41,521 nucleotides of DNA, from the NCBI RefSeq assembly GCF_025351285.1, contig NZ_JANXWG010000104.1, positions 1 through 41,521 of the forward strand, written 5' to 3'. This DNA is from Novosphingobium sp. (lineage in GTDB: Bacteria; Pseudomonadota; Alphaproteobacteria; Sphingomonadales; Sphingomonadaceae). Both the position numbers and the translations under genes were made by a program. Numbering within the stretch: the stretch's first letter is position 1; every line of letters starts with the position of its first letter. Under the pieces are notes generated by a model. The model saw nothing but the letters and a program-made list of their open reading frames with translations. It searched no databases and was not told the DNA's origin. This document shows, one piece after another, positions 1 through 9,364 of this stretch.

Positions 1-17
1 CGCGGTGTTCATGCAAG

Positions 18-41
18 GCTTGAACTTCGCAAGGTTCAAGC
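18..41. repeat. Inverted repeat downstream of tRNA-Lys
   Basis: Perfect 8-bp arms GCTTGAAC (18-25) and GTTCAAGC (34-41) flank an 8-nt loop. It lies just past the 3' end of the minus-strand tRNA gene, so it could help define the transcript end. No T-run follows on either strand, so I call it only an inverted repeat. I see nothing else in positions 1-96. Confidence 0.5.
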
Positions 42-96
42 GTGCACAGCGCCCATCCAAGGGCGTATCGAACAATCGACTGACAGTTGTGTGATA

Positions 97-172
<76 letters not shown>

Positions 173-273
173 GCGCCGGACCGAAGAACCGTACCGGAGA
201 GGCGCCCCTATAGCGGCTGTGCGCGGCGCATCAAGCCCCTTTCTCGGCAAATTTTTCGGCTGGTTGGCCAAGC

Positions 274-1392
274 TCAGGAAAGGCCGACCCGCCCCGTCCG
301 GCCCCAGCGTTCAACGGCCATGATCGTGCCGATACAGATCATGTTGGTCATCATCGATGATCCGCCGTGGCTCATGAAGGGCAGGGGGATGCCCACGACC
401 GGCGCCAGGCCCATCACCATCATCAGGTTGATGCACACGTAGCAAAAAATCGTCGCCGCCATGCCCGCAGCCAGCAGCTTCGAGAACCGGTCGGGCGCAC
501 GACTGGCGACTCGCAGGCCCCAGCGCAGTACCAGGCCGAACACCACCAGCACGAACAAGCCGCCCAGCATGCCCCATTCTTCGCTCATCGTCGCGAACAC
601 GAAGTCGGTGTGCGATTCGGGAAGGTAATCGAGATGGCTCTGGCTGCCGTTGCCGAAGCCCTTGCCGAACAGTCCGCCCGAACCGATCGCGATCTTCGAC
701 TGGGTGATGTGGTAACCGGTGCCGAGCGGATCGCTCTCGGGATCGAGAAAGATCAGGATGCGGTTGCGCTGGTAATCGTGGAGCAGGAAAAAGTAAGCCA
801 GCGGTCCGCCCACCGCCGCCGCCGCCGCGCCGCCGCCGAACCAGATCAACGGCAGGCCCGACAGGAACAGGATGACCAGCCCACCGAACACGATCGCAAG
901 CGCGGTGCCGAGATCGGGCTGGAGCATCACCAACACCGCCGGGATGCCGATCAACGCGCCGGCGGGCACGATGCCGCGCCAGGTGCGGATCTCGGATGGC
1001 GGCAGGCGGCTGTAGAACCACGCCAGGATCAGCACGATGCCCGGCTTCATCAGTTCAGACGGCTGCAACTGCATGAACCCCAGGTTGAGCCAGCGCTGGC
1101 TGCCGCCGCCGATCCGCCCGATCGCCTCGACCAGCACCAACGATATGCACAGGCCCACGTAACCGGGCAGCGCGACCCGCTTGAACCATGCGGCGGGCAC
1201 GCGCGCCAAGCCCATCGCCAGCGCCAGGAAGATCGGGAAGCGCAGCACGTGCATCAGCGCCCACGGACGCATATGCCCGCCTGCCGCCGAATAGAGCACC
1301 GCACCGCCGAACAGCGTCAGCGCCAGCAGCGGCAGGATCACCTGCCACGGCTGCGCGGCGATCAGGCGGGGAATGAAGAAGCGCTGCGACAT
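274..1392 (-). CDS. rodA: RodA, SEDS-family peptidoglycan glycosyltransferase
   Basis: RodA polymerises lipid II into glycan strands in the inner membrane, working with PBP2 (MrdA) and the MreBCD scaffold during lateral wall growth. The 372-residue product is almost entirely hydrophobic, with about ten membrane segments. It has the SEDS segment 'LPESHTDFVFA', whose Asp (about residue 263) corresponds to the essential Asp of this family, and the C-terminal signature 'PLPFMSHGGSS'. I place the start at MSQRFF (1392): the frame stays open further upstream, but that part lies inside mrdA and reads as Arg/Pro-rich shadow. The start is 1 bp after the mrdA stop, which fits translational coupling. 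It is the last gene of the mre/mrd cluster. Confidence 0.97.
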   Translation of the reverse strand: MSQRFFIPRLIAAQPWQVILPLLALTLFGGAVLYSAAGGHMRPWALMHVLRFPIFLALAMGLARVPAAWFKRVALPGYVGLCISLVLVEAIGRIGGGSQRWLNLGFMQLQPSELMKPGIVLILAWFYSRLPPSEIRTWRGIVPAGALIGIPAVLVMLQPDLGTALAIVFGGLVILFLSGLPLIWFGGGAAAAAVGGPLAYFFLLHDYQRNRILIFLDPESDPLGTGYHITQSKIAIGSGGLFGKGFGNGSQSHLDYLPESHTDFVFATMSEEWGMLGGLFVLVVFGLVLRWGLRVASRAPDRFSKLLAAGMAATIFCYVCINLMMVMGLAPVVGIPLPFMSHGGSSMMTNMICIGTIMAVERWGRTGRVGLS

Positions 1393-1393
1393 G

Positions 1394-3553
1394 TCAGGGC
1401 AAAGGCGCAGGTTTGATCGCAATCGGAGCGGCATTTGCGACTGCCGGCGGGGCAACGCCCGCAGCCGCAGCCGGCGCGGGCGTGTCGGCGCTCTCGGGTG
1501 GCGGAGCAGGTGCTTCCGGCACCTGGCGAGCCGCACCGCCGGCGCCATCGACTTCTGCGGGATCGCCGGCCTTGTCGGCTTGGTCGATCGCGTCTTCGAC
1601 CGCCTGGTCGTCGCCGACCTTGGGCGCGGTGGCGCCGTATTGCGCGGCATAGGCGCGATAGCGTGCTTCCATCCGCTCGGTCGGGGTGCCGCCCCAGCCT
1701 TTTTCCATCGCCAGCAGCGTGTCCATCGCCTTGCCCGGATCGAACAGGAAGGTCATGCAATCGCGCGCGATCGGCGCCGCGGCGCGTGCGCCTTGCGTGC
1801 CATGTTCGACCACCACCGACATCGCATAGCGCGGCGCGTCGGCCGGCGCGTAGCACACGAACAGCGAGTGATCGCGGAACTTCCATGCCCCGCCGCCGCC
1901 GCGCGCCACAAGCGCGCGGACTTGCGCGGTCCCGGTCTTGCCCGCCATGCGGATCTCGCCGAGGTTGAGCTTGCTGGCCACGGCAGTGCCCGCGCCGTTG
2001 ACCACGCGGAACATGCCGTCGTGCGCGACGCCCAGTTGTTCCGGGGTGAAGGGCAACGCCGGACCTGGCTGTTTCGGCTGCCCGTGGATGATCCACGGCT
2101 GCAAATTGCGACCGCTGGCTACCCGCGATGCCATCACCGCCAGTTGCAACGGCGAGACCGAGACATATCCCTGGCCGATCGAGGCATTGAGCGAATCCGC
2201 GCCGGTCCACGCCTGCTTGTAGCGCTTCATCTTCCACGCGGCATCGGGGATGGTGCCGTAACGCTGCGCCGAAAGCGGCAAGTCGAATTGCTGCCCCAGC
2301 CCGAGCAGCTTGGCCGTCGGCGCGATGGCGTCGTAACCGACGCGGTTGGCCATCGTCCAGAAATAGGTGTTGCAACTGTGTTCGATCGCCGAGCGCATGT
2401 CCATCGAGCCATGGACCGCGTCGCAGCGGAAGAAGCGGCTGCCGAGGCGAAACCCGCCGCCACAATTGACCCGCTCGTCGGGCGAAACGCCATGCTGTTG
2501 CAGCGCCAGCGTGGCCATGGGTTTCATGGTCGATCCGGGCGGATAAAGTCCGCGCAAGGCCTTGTTGAGCAACGGGATGTGGTCATCCTCGTTGAGCATC
2601 TTCCATTCGATCCGGCCGATCCCGCCAACGAAGCGATTGGGATCGAACGCGGGCATCGAGACAAGCGCCAGGATCTCGCCAGTGTGGCAGTCGATCACCG
2701 TCACCGCCGCGCTTTCCAGCCCGATACGGCGCGCGGCATAGTCCTGCAGCGGGCCGTTGATGGTCAGTTGCACGGTCTCGCCCGGAACATCCTCGCGCAG
2801 GCCCAAGTCCTTGACGATCCGGCCGCTGGCAGTTGCCACCACGCGCCGTGCGCCGGGCACGCCGCGCAATTGTGTTTCGAAGTGCTTTTCGAGCCCGTCC
2901 TTGCCGATCTTGAACCCGGGGGTGATCATCAGAGGGTTCTTTTCGCGCTCGTAATCTTCGGCCGTGGCGGGGCCGACATAACCGATCAGGTGCGCCACCG
3001 ACGATCCGGTGGGGTAAGACCGCGAATAGCCGCGCTGCGGCACCACGCCGGGCAATTCGGGTGCGCGCAGGCTGACCGCGGCAAACTTGTCGAAATCGAT
3101 GTCCGAGGCGACTTCGACCGGCTGGAACCCGTGCGCCTTTTCCAGCTTGTCCTTGACGTCCTGGAGCTTTTCGGGCGGCAGCGCGAGCAGATCGGCCAGC
3201 GTGGCCAGCGTCTTTTCGCGCTCGATCAGCCGTTCTGGCACGACATCGACCCGGAACGCCGCGCGATTGGCGGCCAGCGCTGCGCCGTTGCGATCGAGGA
3301 TCGCTCCCCGGCGTGGCGGTATCAGCGTGAGGTTGACGCGGTTGCTTTCGGCGGCGGCGGCGTACTTGGAATTTTCCGCCACGGTCAGGTAGCCTAGCCG
3401 CGCGGCCAGCAGAACGCCCACGCCGAGCTGGAGCGACCCGATCACGAACACGCGCCGATCGAAGGCGTTGTTGAGCTGCGCCGGGGTTACCGGCAATGCC
3501 CGACTCTGGGGCTTGCGCCCCGCCCGCCCGATGAGGAATTCTGCCAGCTTCAT
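1394..3553 (-). CDS. mrdA: Penicillin-binding protein 2 (elongasome transpeptidase)
   Basis: PBP2 is the class B transpeptidase that crosslinks glycan made by RodA. The 719-residue product has an N-terminal membrane anchor (about 33-55), the PBP dimer domain starting near 'PPRRGAILDRNG', and a transpeptidase domain with all three active-site motifs: STMK (nucleophile Ser about 341), SCN (about 393) and KTGT (about 539). The last roughly 70 residues form a low-complexity tail rich in Pro, Ala and acidic residues, beyond the usual end of the domain; E. coli PBP2 is about 630 residues. The start MKLAEF lies 13 bp after the mreD stop. The order mreB-C-D-mrdA-rodA is the canonical rod-shape operon. 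Confidence 0.97.
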   Translation of the reverse strand: MKLAEFLIGRAGRKPQSRALPVTPAQLNNAFDRRVFVIGSLQLGVGVLLAARLGYLTVAENSKYAAAAESNRVNLTLIPPRRGAILDRNGAALAANRAAFRVDVVPERLIEREKTLATLADLLALPPEKLQDVKDKLEKAHGFQPVEVASDIDFDKFAAVSLRAPELPGVVPQRGYSRSYPTGSSVAHLIGYVGPATAEDYEREKNPLMITPGFKIGKDGLEKHFETQLRGVPGARRVVATASGRIVKDLGLREDVPGETVQLTINGPLQDYAARRIGLESAAVTVIDCHTGEILALVSMPAFDPNRFVGGIGRIEWKMLNEDDHIPLLNKALRGLYPPGSTMKPMATLALQQHGVSPDERVNCGGGFRLGSRFFRCDAVHGSMDMRSAIEHSCNTYFWTMANRVGYDAIAPTAKLLGLGQQFDLPLSAQRYGTIPDAAWKMKRYKQAWTGADSLNASIGQGYVSVSPLQLAVMASRVASGRNLQPWIIHGQPKQPGPALPFTPEQLGVAHDGMFRVVNGAGTAVASKLNLGEIRMAGKTGTAQVRALVARGGGGAWKFRDHSLFVCYAPADAPRYAMSVVVEHGTQGARAAAPIARDCMTFLFDPGKAMDTLLAMEKGWGGTPTERMEARYRAYAAQYGATAPKVGDDQAVEDAIDQADKAGDPAEVDGAGGAARQVPEAPAPPPESADTPAPAAAAGVAPPAVANAAPIAIKPAPLP

Positions 3554-3566
3554 GACAAACTCTTTA

Positions 3567-4160
3567 TCATGCTTCGGGCAACTTCACGCGCACCAGCCGC
3601 AACCGGTCGAGCAGCGCGACCAGTTCGGTCACCAGCGGGAACAGCACGATCGACATCGCCAGCTGCGGCCAGATGATCCACGGCGCCACGTGCCCCGCAG
3701 CGATGCCCGCCACGATCGCGCCCATGACCAGGCCTGCGGTCAACAGCACGCTCGCCGCAAGCCAGTCTTCGACAAAGCCGCGCCACAGGAACCGCCGGTC
3801 GACCGCTTCCATCGCCAGCATCGCCAGCGACCAGATCGTGACCGCGCTGCCGAACGGCTGCCCGCTGTAAAGATCGTCGATCGCACCCAACGGCAGGCCC
3901 GCCCACACCGGCAGCAGCCCGGGCCGCATCGTGCGCCATGCCAGCAACAGCATGAATGCCAGCGGCGGCACTACCGGCGCCGAAGCGATCACGGGTGCGA
4001 AGCCGACCGCCGATGCCAGCACGATCGACAGCCACGGCACCAGGTTGGAAATCGTCCGCGACGGCGCGCGGTTGATGCGCCGCTCGATGCCATCATTGCG
4101 CTTGCCGACGCCGGGCACGCCCGGTGGCAGCTTGATCGGGACCTTGATCTGCACCTTCAT
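3567..4160 (-). CDS. mreD: MreD, rod-shape determining membrane protein
   Basis: MreD is the small polytopic inner-membrane component linking MreC to the wall-elongation machinery. The 197-residue product has a hydrophilic, basic N-terminus (about 1-40) followed by five or so hydrophobic segments. It shows the family-typical 'GLPLGAIDDLYSGQPFG' stretch near the middle. Its ATG overlaps the mreC stop as ATGA, so translation is probably coupled. Identification rests on gene order, size and membrane profile as much as on motifs, since MreD sequences diverge strongly. The N-terminal extension with 'GVPGVGKRNDGIERRINRAPS' character is longer than in E. coli MreD. Confidence 0.92.
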   Translation of the reverse strand: MKVQIKVPIKLPPGVPGVGKRNDGIERRINRAPSRTISNLVPWLSIVLASAVGFAPVIASAPVVPPLAFMLLLAWRTMRPGLLPVWAGLPLGAIDDLYSGQPFGSAVTIWSLAMLAMEAVDRRFLWRGFVEDWLAASVLLTAGLVMGAIVAGIAAGHVAPWIIWPQLAMSIVLFPLVTELVALLDRLRLVRVKLPEA

Positions 4161-5152
4161 GGCCCGGCCGCCGGGACTGGCGCGGCAGGCGCAGCTTTGA
4201 CGGCTGCGGGTGTTGCTGCCGCGCCGCTTCCTGCCTTGATCTTTTTCTTCTTCTTGGGCGGAGGCACCAGTTGGGGTGGGGCGATCGGCACGGCCAGCGC
4301 CGCGACGGCTTCGGGCTGGTACGATTGTTCCACGGTCACGTAATCGGCATCGGCAGGGTCGCCGGTCAGCATGCCCGTCGCGCCATCCCGGTTGGGTTCG
4401 GTCACCACCGCCACGGGGATGCCCGGCGCGAACATGCCGCCCGAACCAGAGGTCACGAACAGATCGCCCTTGTGCAGCGTGGCCACGCCCGAATTGATCA
4501 GCCGGATCGCCACCCGGCCATTGGCGGCGCCCTGCACGAATGCGGGCACGCCGTCGCTGGCGCGGCGAACCGGAACGACGTTTTCGGGATCGGTGACGAG
4601 TAGCACGCGCGCGGTATCCGGCCCCACTTCGAGCACGCGCCCGATCAGGCCGGCGGCCGAGCGCACGGGTTGACCGATCATCACACCGCTACGCGATCCC
4701 GCTGCGATCACCGCGAACCGGCGCAAGCTGCTTGCGGTGGAACCGATCAATCGCGCCGCAGTGACCACGTGCGGTTCCTGCTCGCGGATGCCGAGCAGCG
4801 CCTTCAACCGGCGGTTTTCCTGTTCGAGCGACTGGCGCTTGACTGCATCGGCGCGCGCCAGGTCGACTTCGTGGTGCAATGCCGCGTTCTGCCGTCCGGC
4901 GTTGAAATAGGCCCGGATCGCGCCGAGCACGTCGATCCCGCTGCGCCGTCCGGTGGCGGCGGCCTGCCCGACCGGGCGCGCCACTTCGGCGGCGGCACTG
5001 CGCGCGCCCGAAAACAACGCCGGCTGCACCAGCGAGGCGATCAGCAGCCCGGCGCCGATCACTACGCCCAGGATGGCGACGACATAGCCGGTGAAGATCC
5101 CGACCTGCGCCCTGCGCGAGAAACCGGGGCGTCGGTCCGTGGCCCGCGCCAT
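4157..5152 (-). CDS. mreC: MreC, rod-shape determining periplasmic protein
   Basis: MreC is a bitopic protein that activates PBP2/RodA from the periplasm. The 331-residue product has a short basic cytoplasmic N-terminus, one membrane helix (about 15-45), a coiled-coil segment (about 85-120, 'LEQENRRLKALLGI') and the beta-domain core (about 125-285, including 'SGVMIGQPVRSAAGLIGRV'). After the core comes a six-residue Lys-rich patch (PPKKKKKIK) and an Ala/Pro-rich tail, which is unusual for the family and may be a disordered wall-binding tail. The mreB-mreC gap is 178 bp, so mreC may also have a promoter of its own; a TTAACC motif sits at about 5193-5198. Confidence 0.96.
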   Translation of the reverse strand: MARATDRRPGFSRRAQVGIFTGYVVAILGVVIGAGLLIASLVQPALFSGARSAAAEVARPVGQAAATGRRSGIDVLGAIRAYFNAGRQNAALHHEVDLARADAVKRQSLEQENRRLKALLGIREQEPHVVTAARLIGSTASSLRRFAVIAAGSRSGVMIGQPVRSAAGLIGRVLEVGPDTARVLLVTDPENVVPVRRASDGVPAFVQGAANGRVAIRLINSGVATLHKGDLFVTSGSGGMFAPGIPVAVVTEPNRDGATGMLTGDPADADYVTVEQSYQPEAVAALAVPIAPPQLVPPPKKKKKIKAGSGAAATPAAVKAAPAAPVPAAGP

Positions 5153-5330
5153 AACTTAGACTCCCCGCCGGTCCGAGGGCTGCGTCATGTCATTAACCCC
5201 TCGACCCGACCCGATTAGAGCCACACGGATAGCCATTTCATCCGAGCCATGCCCTAGCGCCGTCGCCAGATGAATTGTTCCTTAATCCGCCGCCCGCAAC
5301 CGCGTAATGCGGCGTAGGCGGCATGCGACA

Positions 5331-6488
<1,158 letters not shown>

Positions 6489-6588
6489 TTATTATGGAGG
6501 AAATCGGGCACAGCTTTTCGCCTTGTCTCGAAAAGAAGCACGTTGATCGCTAAGACCGCCGAAATCCGGGAACACCACCACGTTGACC

Positions 6589-8415
6589 ATGCCTCGCACC
6601 ATACGGCGCCTGCCCGAAACGCTGATCAACCGCATCGCGGCGGGCGAGGTGGTCGAGCGGCCGGCCTCCGCGCTCAAGGAACTGGTCGAAAACGCGATCG
6701 ATGCCGGCGCGACAGCTATCCACATCCGCGTGTCCGAAGGCGGATTGGCGCTGATCGAGGTGTCCGATGATGGCTGCGGTATGGACCGCGCCGAGATCGA
6801 ACTCGCGCTCGAACGCCATGCCACTTCGAAATTGCCCGAAAGCCTGGTCGGGACTGAAGGCGCGCTCGAAGCCGTTGCCACGCTGGGCTTTCGCGGGGAA
6901 GCGCTGCCCTCGATCGCCAGCGTGGCGCGGCTCACGCTCGAAAGCCGTGTCCGGGGGGCAGGGGACGGCTGGCATAGGGTGGTCGATCACGGCGCACTGG
7001 TCGAGGAAGGCCCGGCCGCGCTGCCTCCCGGCACGCGCGTGCGGGTCGAACATCTGTTCGCGCACGTGCCCGCGCGGCGCAAGTTCCTGCGTTCAGCGCG
7101 GTCGGAATGGGCAGCCAGTCTTGACGTAGTGCGGCGACTGGCGATGGCGCGGCCCGATGTGGGCTTCACGCTCGAACACGATGGCCGGCGCGCGCTGTCG
7201 GTCCAGCCGGGCGAGGCTTTGGCCGAACGCGTGGCGCGATTGATCGCGCGCGAACTGGCCGATAACGCGGTGGTGGTCGACCTGATGCGCGGCGATCTGC
7301 GGCTGACCGGGATCGCGGGCCTGCCCACGTACAACCGCGGTGTGGCCGATCACCAGTACCTGTTCGTCAATGGCCGGCCGGTGAAGGACCGGCTGCTGAT
7401 CGGCGCGGTGCGTGGTGCTTATGCCGAAATGCTCGCGCGCGACCGGCACGCGGTGTTGGCGCTGTTTCTCGATCTGCCGGGCAGCGAGGTCGATGTGAAC
7501 GTCCACCCGGCCAAGACCGAAGTGCGCTTCCGCGATCCCGCAACGGTGCGTGGACTGGTCGTCACCGGCCTGCGCGAGGCGCTGTCCACGGGCGATCGGC
7601 GGTCTGCGCAAGCGCCCGCCGAGGCAGCGATGCGGGCCTGGCAGGTCGAGCCGGTTGCGAACCTGTCCCCGGCTTATCAACAAGGTTATCCCCTGCGTGG
7701 CCTGTTCAACGGCGATGTGCAAAGACTGGGCGAGGCTGGCGCTGCATGGCGCGGTTACGAAGCGGCGATCATGGCCCCGCCGGCCGGTCGCGCCGAATCG
7801 GTCGCTGTCGATGACTGCCCGCTCGCCAGCGAATTTCCGATGGGAACGGCGCGCGGGCAGATTGCCAAGACGTACATCGTGGCCGAAGCCGAAGATGGCC
7901 TGGTCATCGTCGATCAGCACGCCGCGCACGAACGGCTGGTGATGGAGCAGCTGCGCACTGCCGGGGTGGGGGCTGGCGCAACGTCTGCACAGGCGCTGCT
8001 GATCCCCGAAGTGGTCGATCTCGACGAAGTGGCGTGCGACAGGATCGAGGAAGCCGCCACTGAATTGGCGAAGTTCGGTTTGGTGGCCGAACGCTTCGGG
8101 CCGGCCGCGATGCTGGTGCGCGCTGTCCCCGCCGCACTGGGCAAGGGCGATCCGCAAGCGCTGCTGCGCGATGTGGCCGATGATCTGGCGCAGAACGGGG
8201 CCGCGCTGCTGGTGGCTGAACGGCTCGACCACGTGCTCGCCACGATGGCCTGCCACGGTTCGGTCCGCGCCGGGCGCGTGCTGTCGGTGCCCGAGATGAA
8301 CGCGCTGCTGCGTGAAATGGAAGCGACCCCGCGTTCAGGCCAGTGCAATCATGGGCGGCCGACATGGGTCAAGCTGGCGCATGCCGACATTGAAAAGCTG
8401 TTCGGGAGGCGATGA
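6589..8415 (+). CDS. mutL: DNA mismatch repair protein MutL (endonuclease type)
   Basis: MutL couples mismatch recognition by MutS to strand incision. The 608-residue product has an N-terminal GHKL ATPase with catalytic Glu31 and Mg-binding Asn35 ('KELVENAIDAGA'), 'DDGCGM' and 'GFRGEAL'. The C-terminal domain has the metal-dependent nicking motif DQHA-x2-E-x4-E starting near residue 442, and a zinc-site motif CNHGRP near the end. A QxxLxP sequence (QALLIP, about 468) matches the beta-clamp binding consensus. This fits lineages without MutH, where MutL itself nicks. Start: ATG at 6589 is favoured by family alignment. A TTG at 6583 lies two codons upstream and is better spaced from a GGGAA at 6568-6572. 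Confidence 0.97.
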   Translation: MPRTIRRLPETLINRIAAGEVVERPASALKELVENAIDAGATAIHIRVSEGGLALIEVSDDGCGMDRAEIELALERHATSKLPESLVGTEGALEAVATLGFRGEALPSIASVARLTLESRVRGAGDGWHRVVDHGALVEEGPAALPPGTRVRVEHLFAHVPARRKFLRSARSEWAASLDVVRRLAMARPDVGFTLEHDGRRALSVQPGEALAERVARLIARELADNAVVVDLMRGDLRLTGIAGLPTYNRGVADHQYLFVNGRPVKDRLLIGAVRGAYAEMLARDRHAVLALFLDLPGSEVDVNVHPAKTEVRFRDPATVRGLVVTGLREALSTGDRRSAQAPAEAAMRAWQVEPVANLSPAYQQGYPLRGLFNGDVQRLGEAGAAWRGYEAAIMAPPAGRAESVAVDDCPLASEFPMGTARGQIAKTYIVAEAEDGLVIVDQHAAHERLVMEQLRTAGVGAGATSAQALLIPEVVDLDEVACDRIEEAATELAKFGLVAERFGPAAMLVRAVPAALGKGDPQALLRDVADDLAQNGAALLVAERLDHVLATMACHGSVRAGRVLSVPEMNALLREMEATPRSGQCNHGRPTWVKLAHADIEKLFGRR

Positions 8416-8903
8416 TGCCGCTCCAGAAATTGTGCGTGGCCTTGTTGCCGATCCTGGCCTTGGCCGCTTGCGAAAAACCGATGAGCCCAGCGCAGCAGAA
8501 GGTGGCCGACGACCGCGCGGTGGCGCAAGTCGAGGCGACGAACCATGCGCCAGCGCCGTTGCGGCCGGTCATGCCGCAAGCCCTGGCGCCCGCATTCGTC
8601 GCGCAGCACGCAGCCGGTGGCAAAAGCTGTGCATTCGTGGCCAAGGGCGAAACCGCCGCTATTGCGTTGGCGCTCGATGGCCGGATCGAACTGCAGATCG
8701 ACGGTCAGCCTGCGGTGTTCTCCGCCGACAAAGGCAGTGCCCGACTGCCGAGCGGGGCTTGGTCGCGCTATTTGGGCAAGGCGCTGGTGCTCGCGCTGGA
8801 CAAACCGGGCGCGGGATCGCCGATCGCCCGATTGGTCATCAACGATCGCTACAACCGCCCGGTGTTCGAGGCCGGCGGCAAGTTGCGCTGCCCGGCGATC
8901 TAG
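8415..8903 (+). CDS. Small hypothetical lipoprotein
   Basis: The product is 162 residues. The first 20 form a lipoprotein signal: a basic n-region, a hydrophobic core and lipobox LALAAC, so it is probably anchored in the outer membrane facing the periplasm. The mature part has an Ala/Pro-rich linker, then a compact domain (about 65-160) with two Cys residues (in 'KSCAFVAKGE' and 'LRCPAI') that could form a disulfide. I recognise no known domain. The gene overlaps the mutL stop. Of two adjacent ATGs (8412 and 8415), 8415 is better placed after the GGGAGG at 8404-8409. Its stop overlaps that of the convergent MaoC-like gene. Confidence 0.85.
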   Translation: MPLQKLCVALLPILALAACEKPMSPAQQKVADDRAVAQVEATNHAPAPLRPVMPQALAPAFVAQHAAGGKSCAFVAKGETAAIALALDGRIELQIDGQPAVFSADKGSARLPSGAWSRYLGKALVLALDKPGAGSPIARLVINDRYNRPVFEAGGKLRCPAI

Positions 8904-9355
8904 TCCGCCACCGCGTTCCGCGTGGCGATCAGCCCGATCGAGGTCATGCTCATCACCAATTCGTCGTGCTGGTTGTAGACCCGCACCGCCGAGCGGAAAC
9001 TGCCCATTTCGGGCCGTGAACGGCTGCGCGTCTTTTCGAGCAGTTCGGTCTCGACCCGCAGCGTGTCACCCGGAAACACCGGCTTCTTCCAGCGCAATTC
9101 ATCGAGCCCCGGTGAGCCGAGCCCGGCCTGTGCGCGAGTCTTCATGTTGTCGACCATCATCCGCATCGTCATCGCGCACGTGTGCCAGCCGCTGGCGGAA
9201 AGCCGCCCGAAATGCGTGGCCGCCGCGGCCGCGTCATCGAGGTGGAACGGTTGCGGATCGAAGCGCGAGGCGAATTCTATCACTTCCTCGCGCGTCACGG
9301 CATAGTTGCCGAAATTGGCCGTTGTGCCGACCTCGATATCCTCGAAATACTGCAA
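8900..9355 (-). CDS. MaoC-like hot-dog hydratase/dehydratase
   Basis: The 151-residue product resembles single-domain MaoC-like enzymes, which hydrate or dehydrate acyl-CoA thioesters. The hydratase-2 active-site stretch is present ('FDPQPFHLDD', with the Asp and His expected for catalysis), followed by 'HFGRLSASGWHTCAM' and the strand 'WKKPVFPGDTLRVE', all typical of the hot-dog fold. It could act in fatty-acid oxidation, polyhydroxyalkanoate precursor supply or an accessory acyl-CoA pathway; the sequence does not decide. The gene lies 9 bp after the downstream end of the Met/His-rich membrane protein gene, so they may share a transcript, but I see no functional link. Confidence 0.9.
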   Translation of the reverse strand: MQYFEDIEVGTTANFGNYAVTREEVIEFASRFDPQPFHLDDAAAAATHFGRLSASGWHTCAMTMRMMVDNMKTRAQAGLGSPGLDELRWKKPVFPGDTLRVETELLEKTRSRSRPEMGSFRSAVRVYNQHDELVMSMTSIGLIATRNAVAD

Positions 9356-9364
9356 GCGCCTCTC

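Noticed and set aside
1373..3397. Long plus-strand open frame (674 codons) antisense to mrdA
   Set aside because: Arg/His/Gly-rich shadow frame of the high-GC mrdA gene; no family resemblance and no ribosome-binding site.
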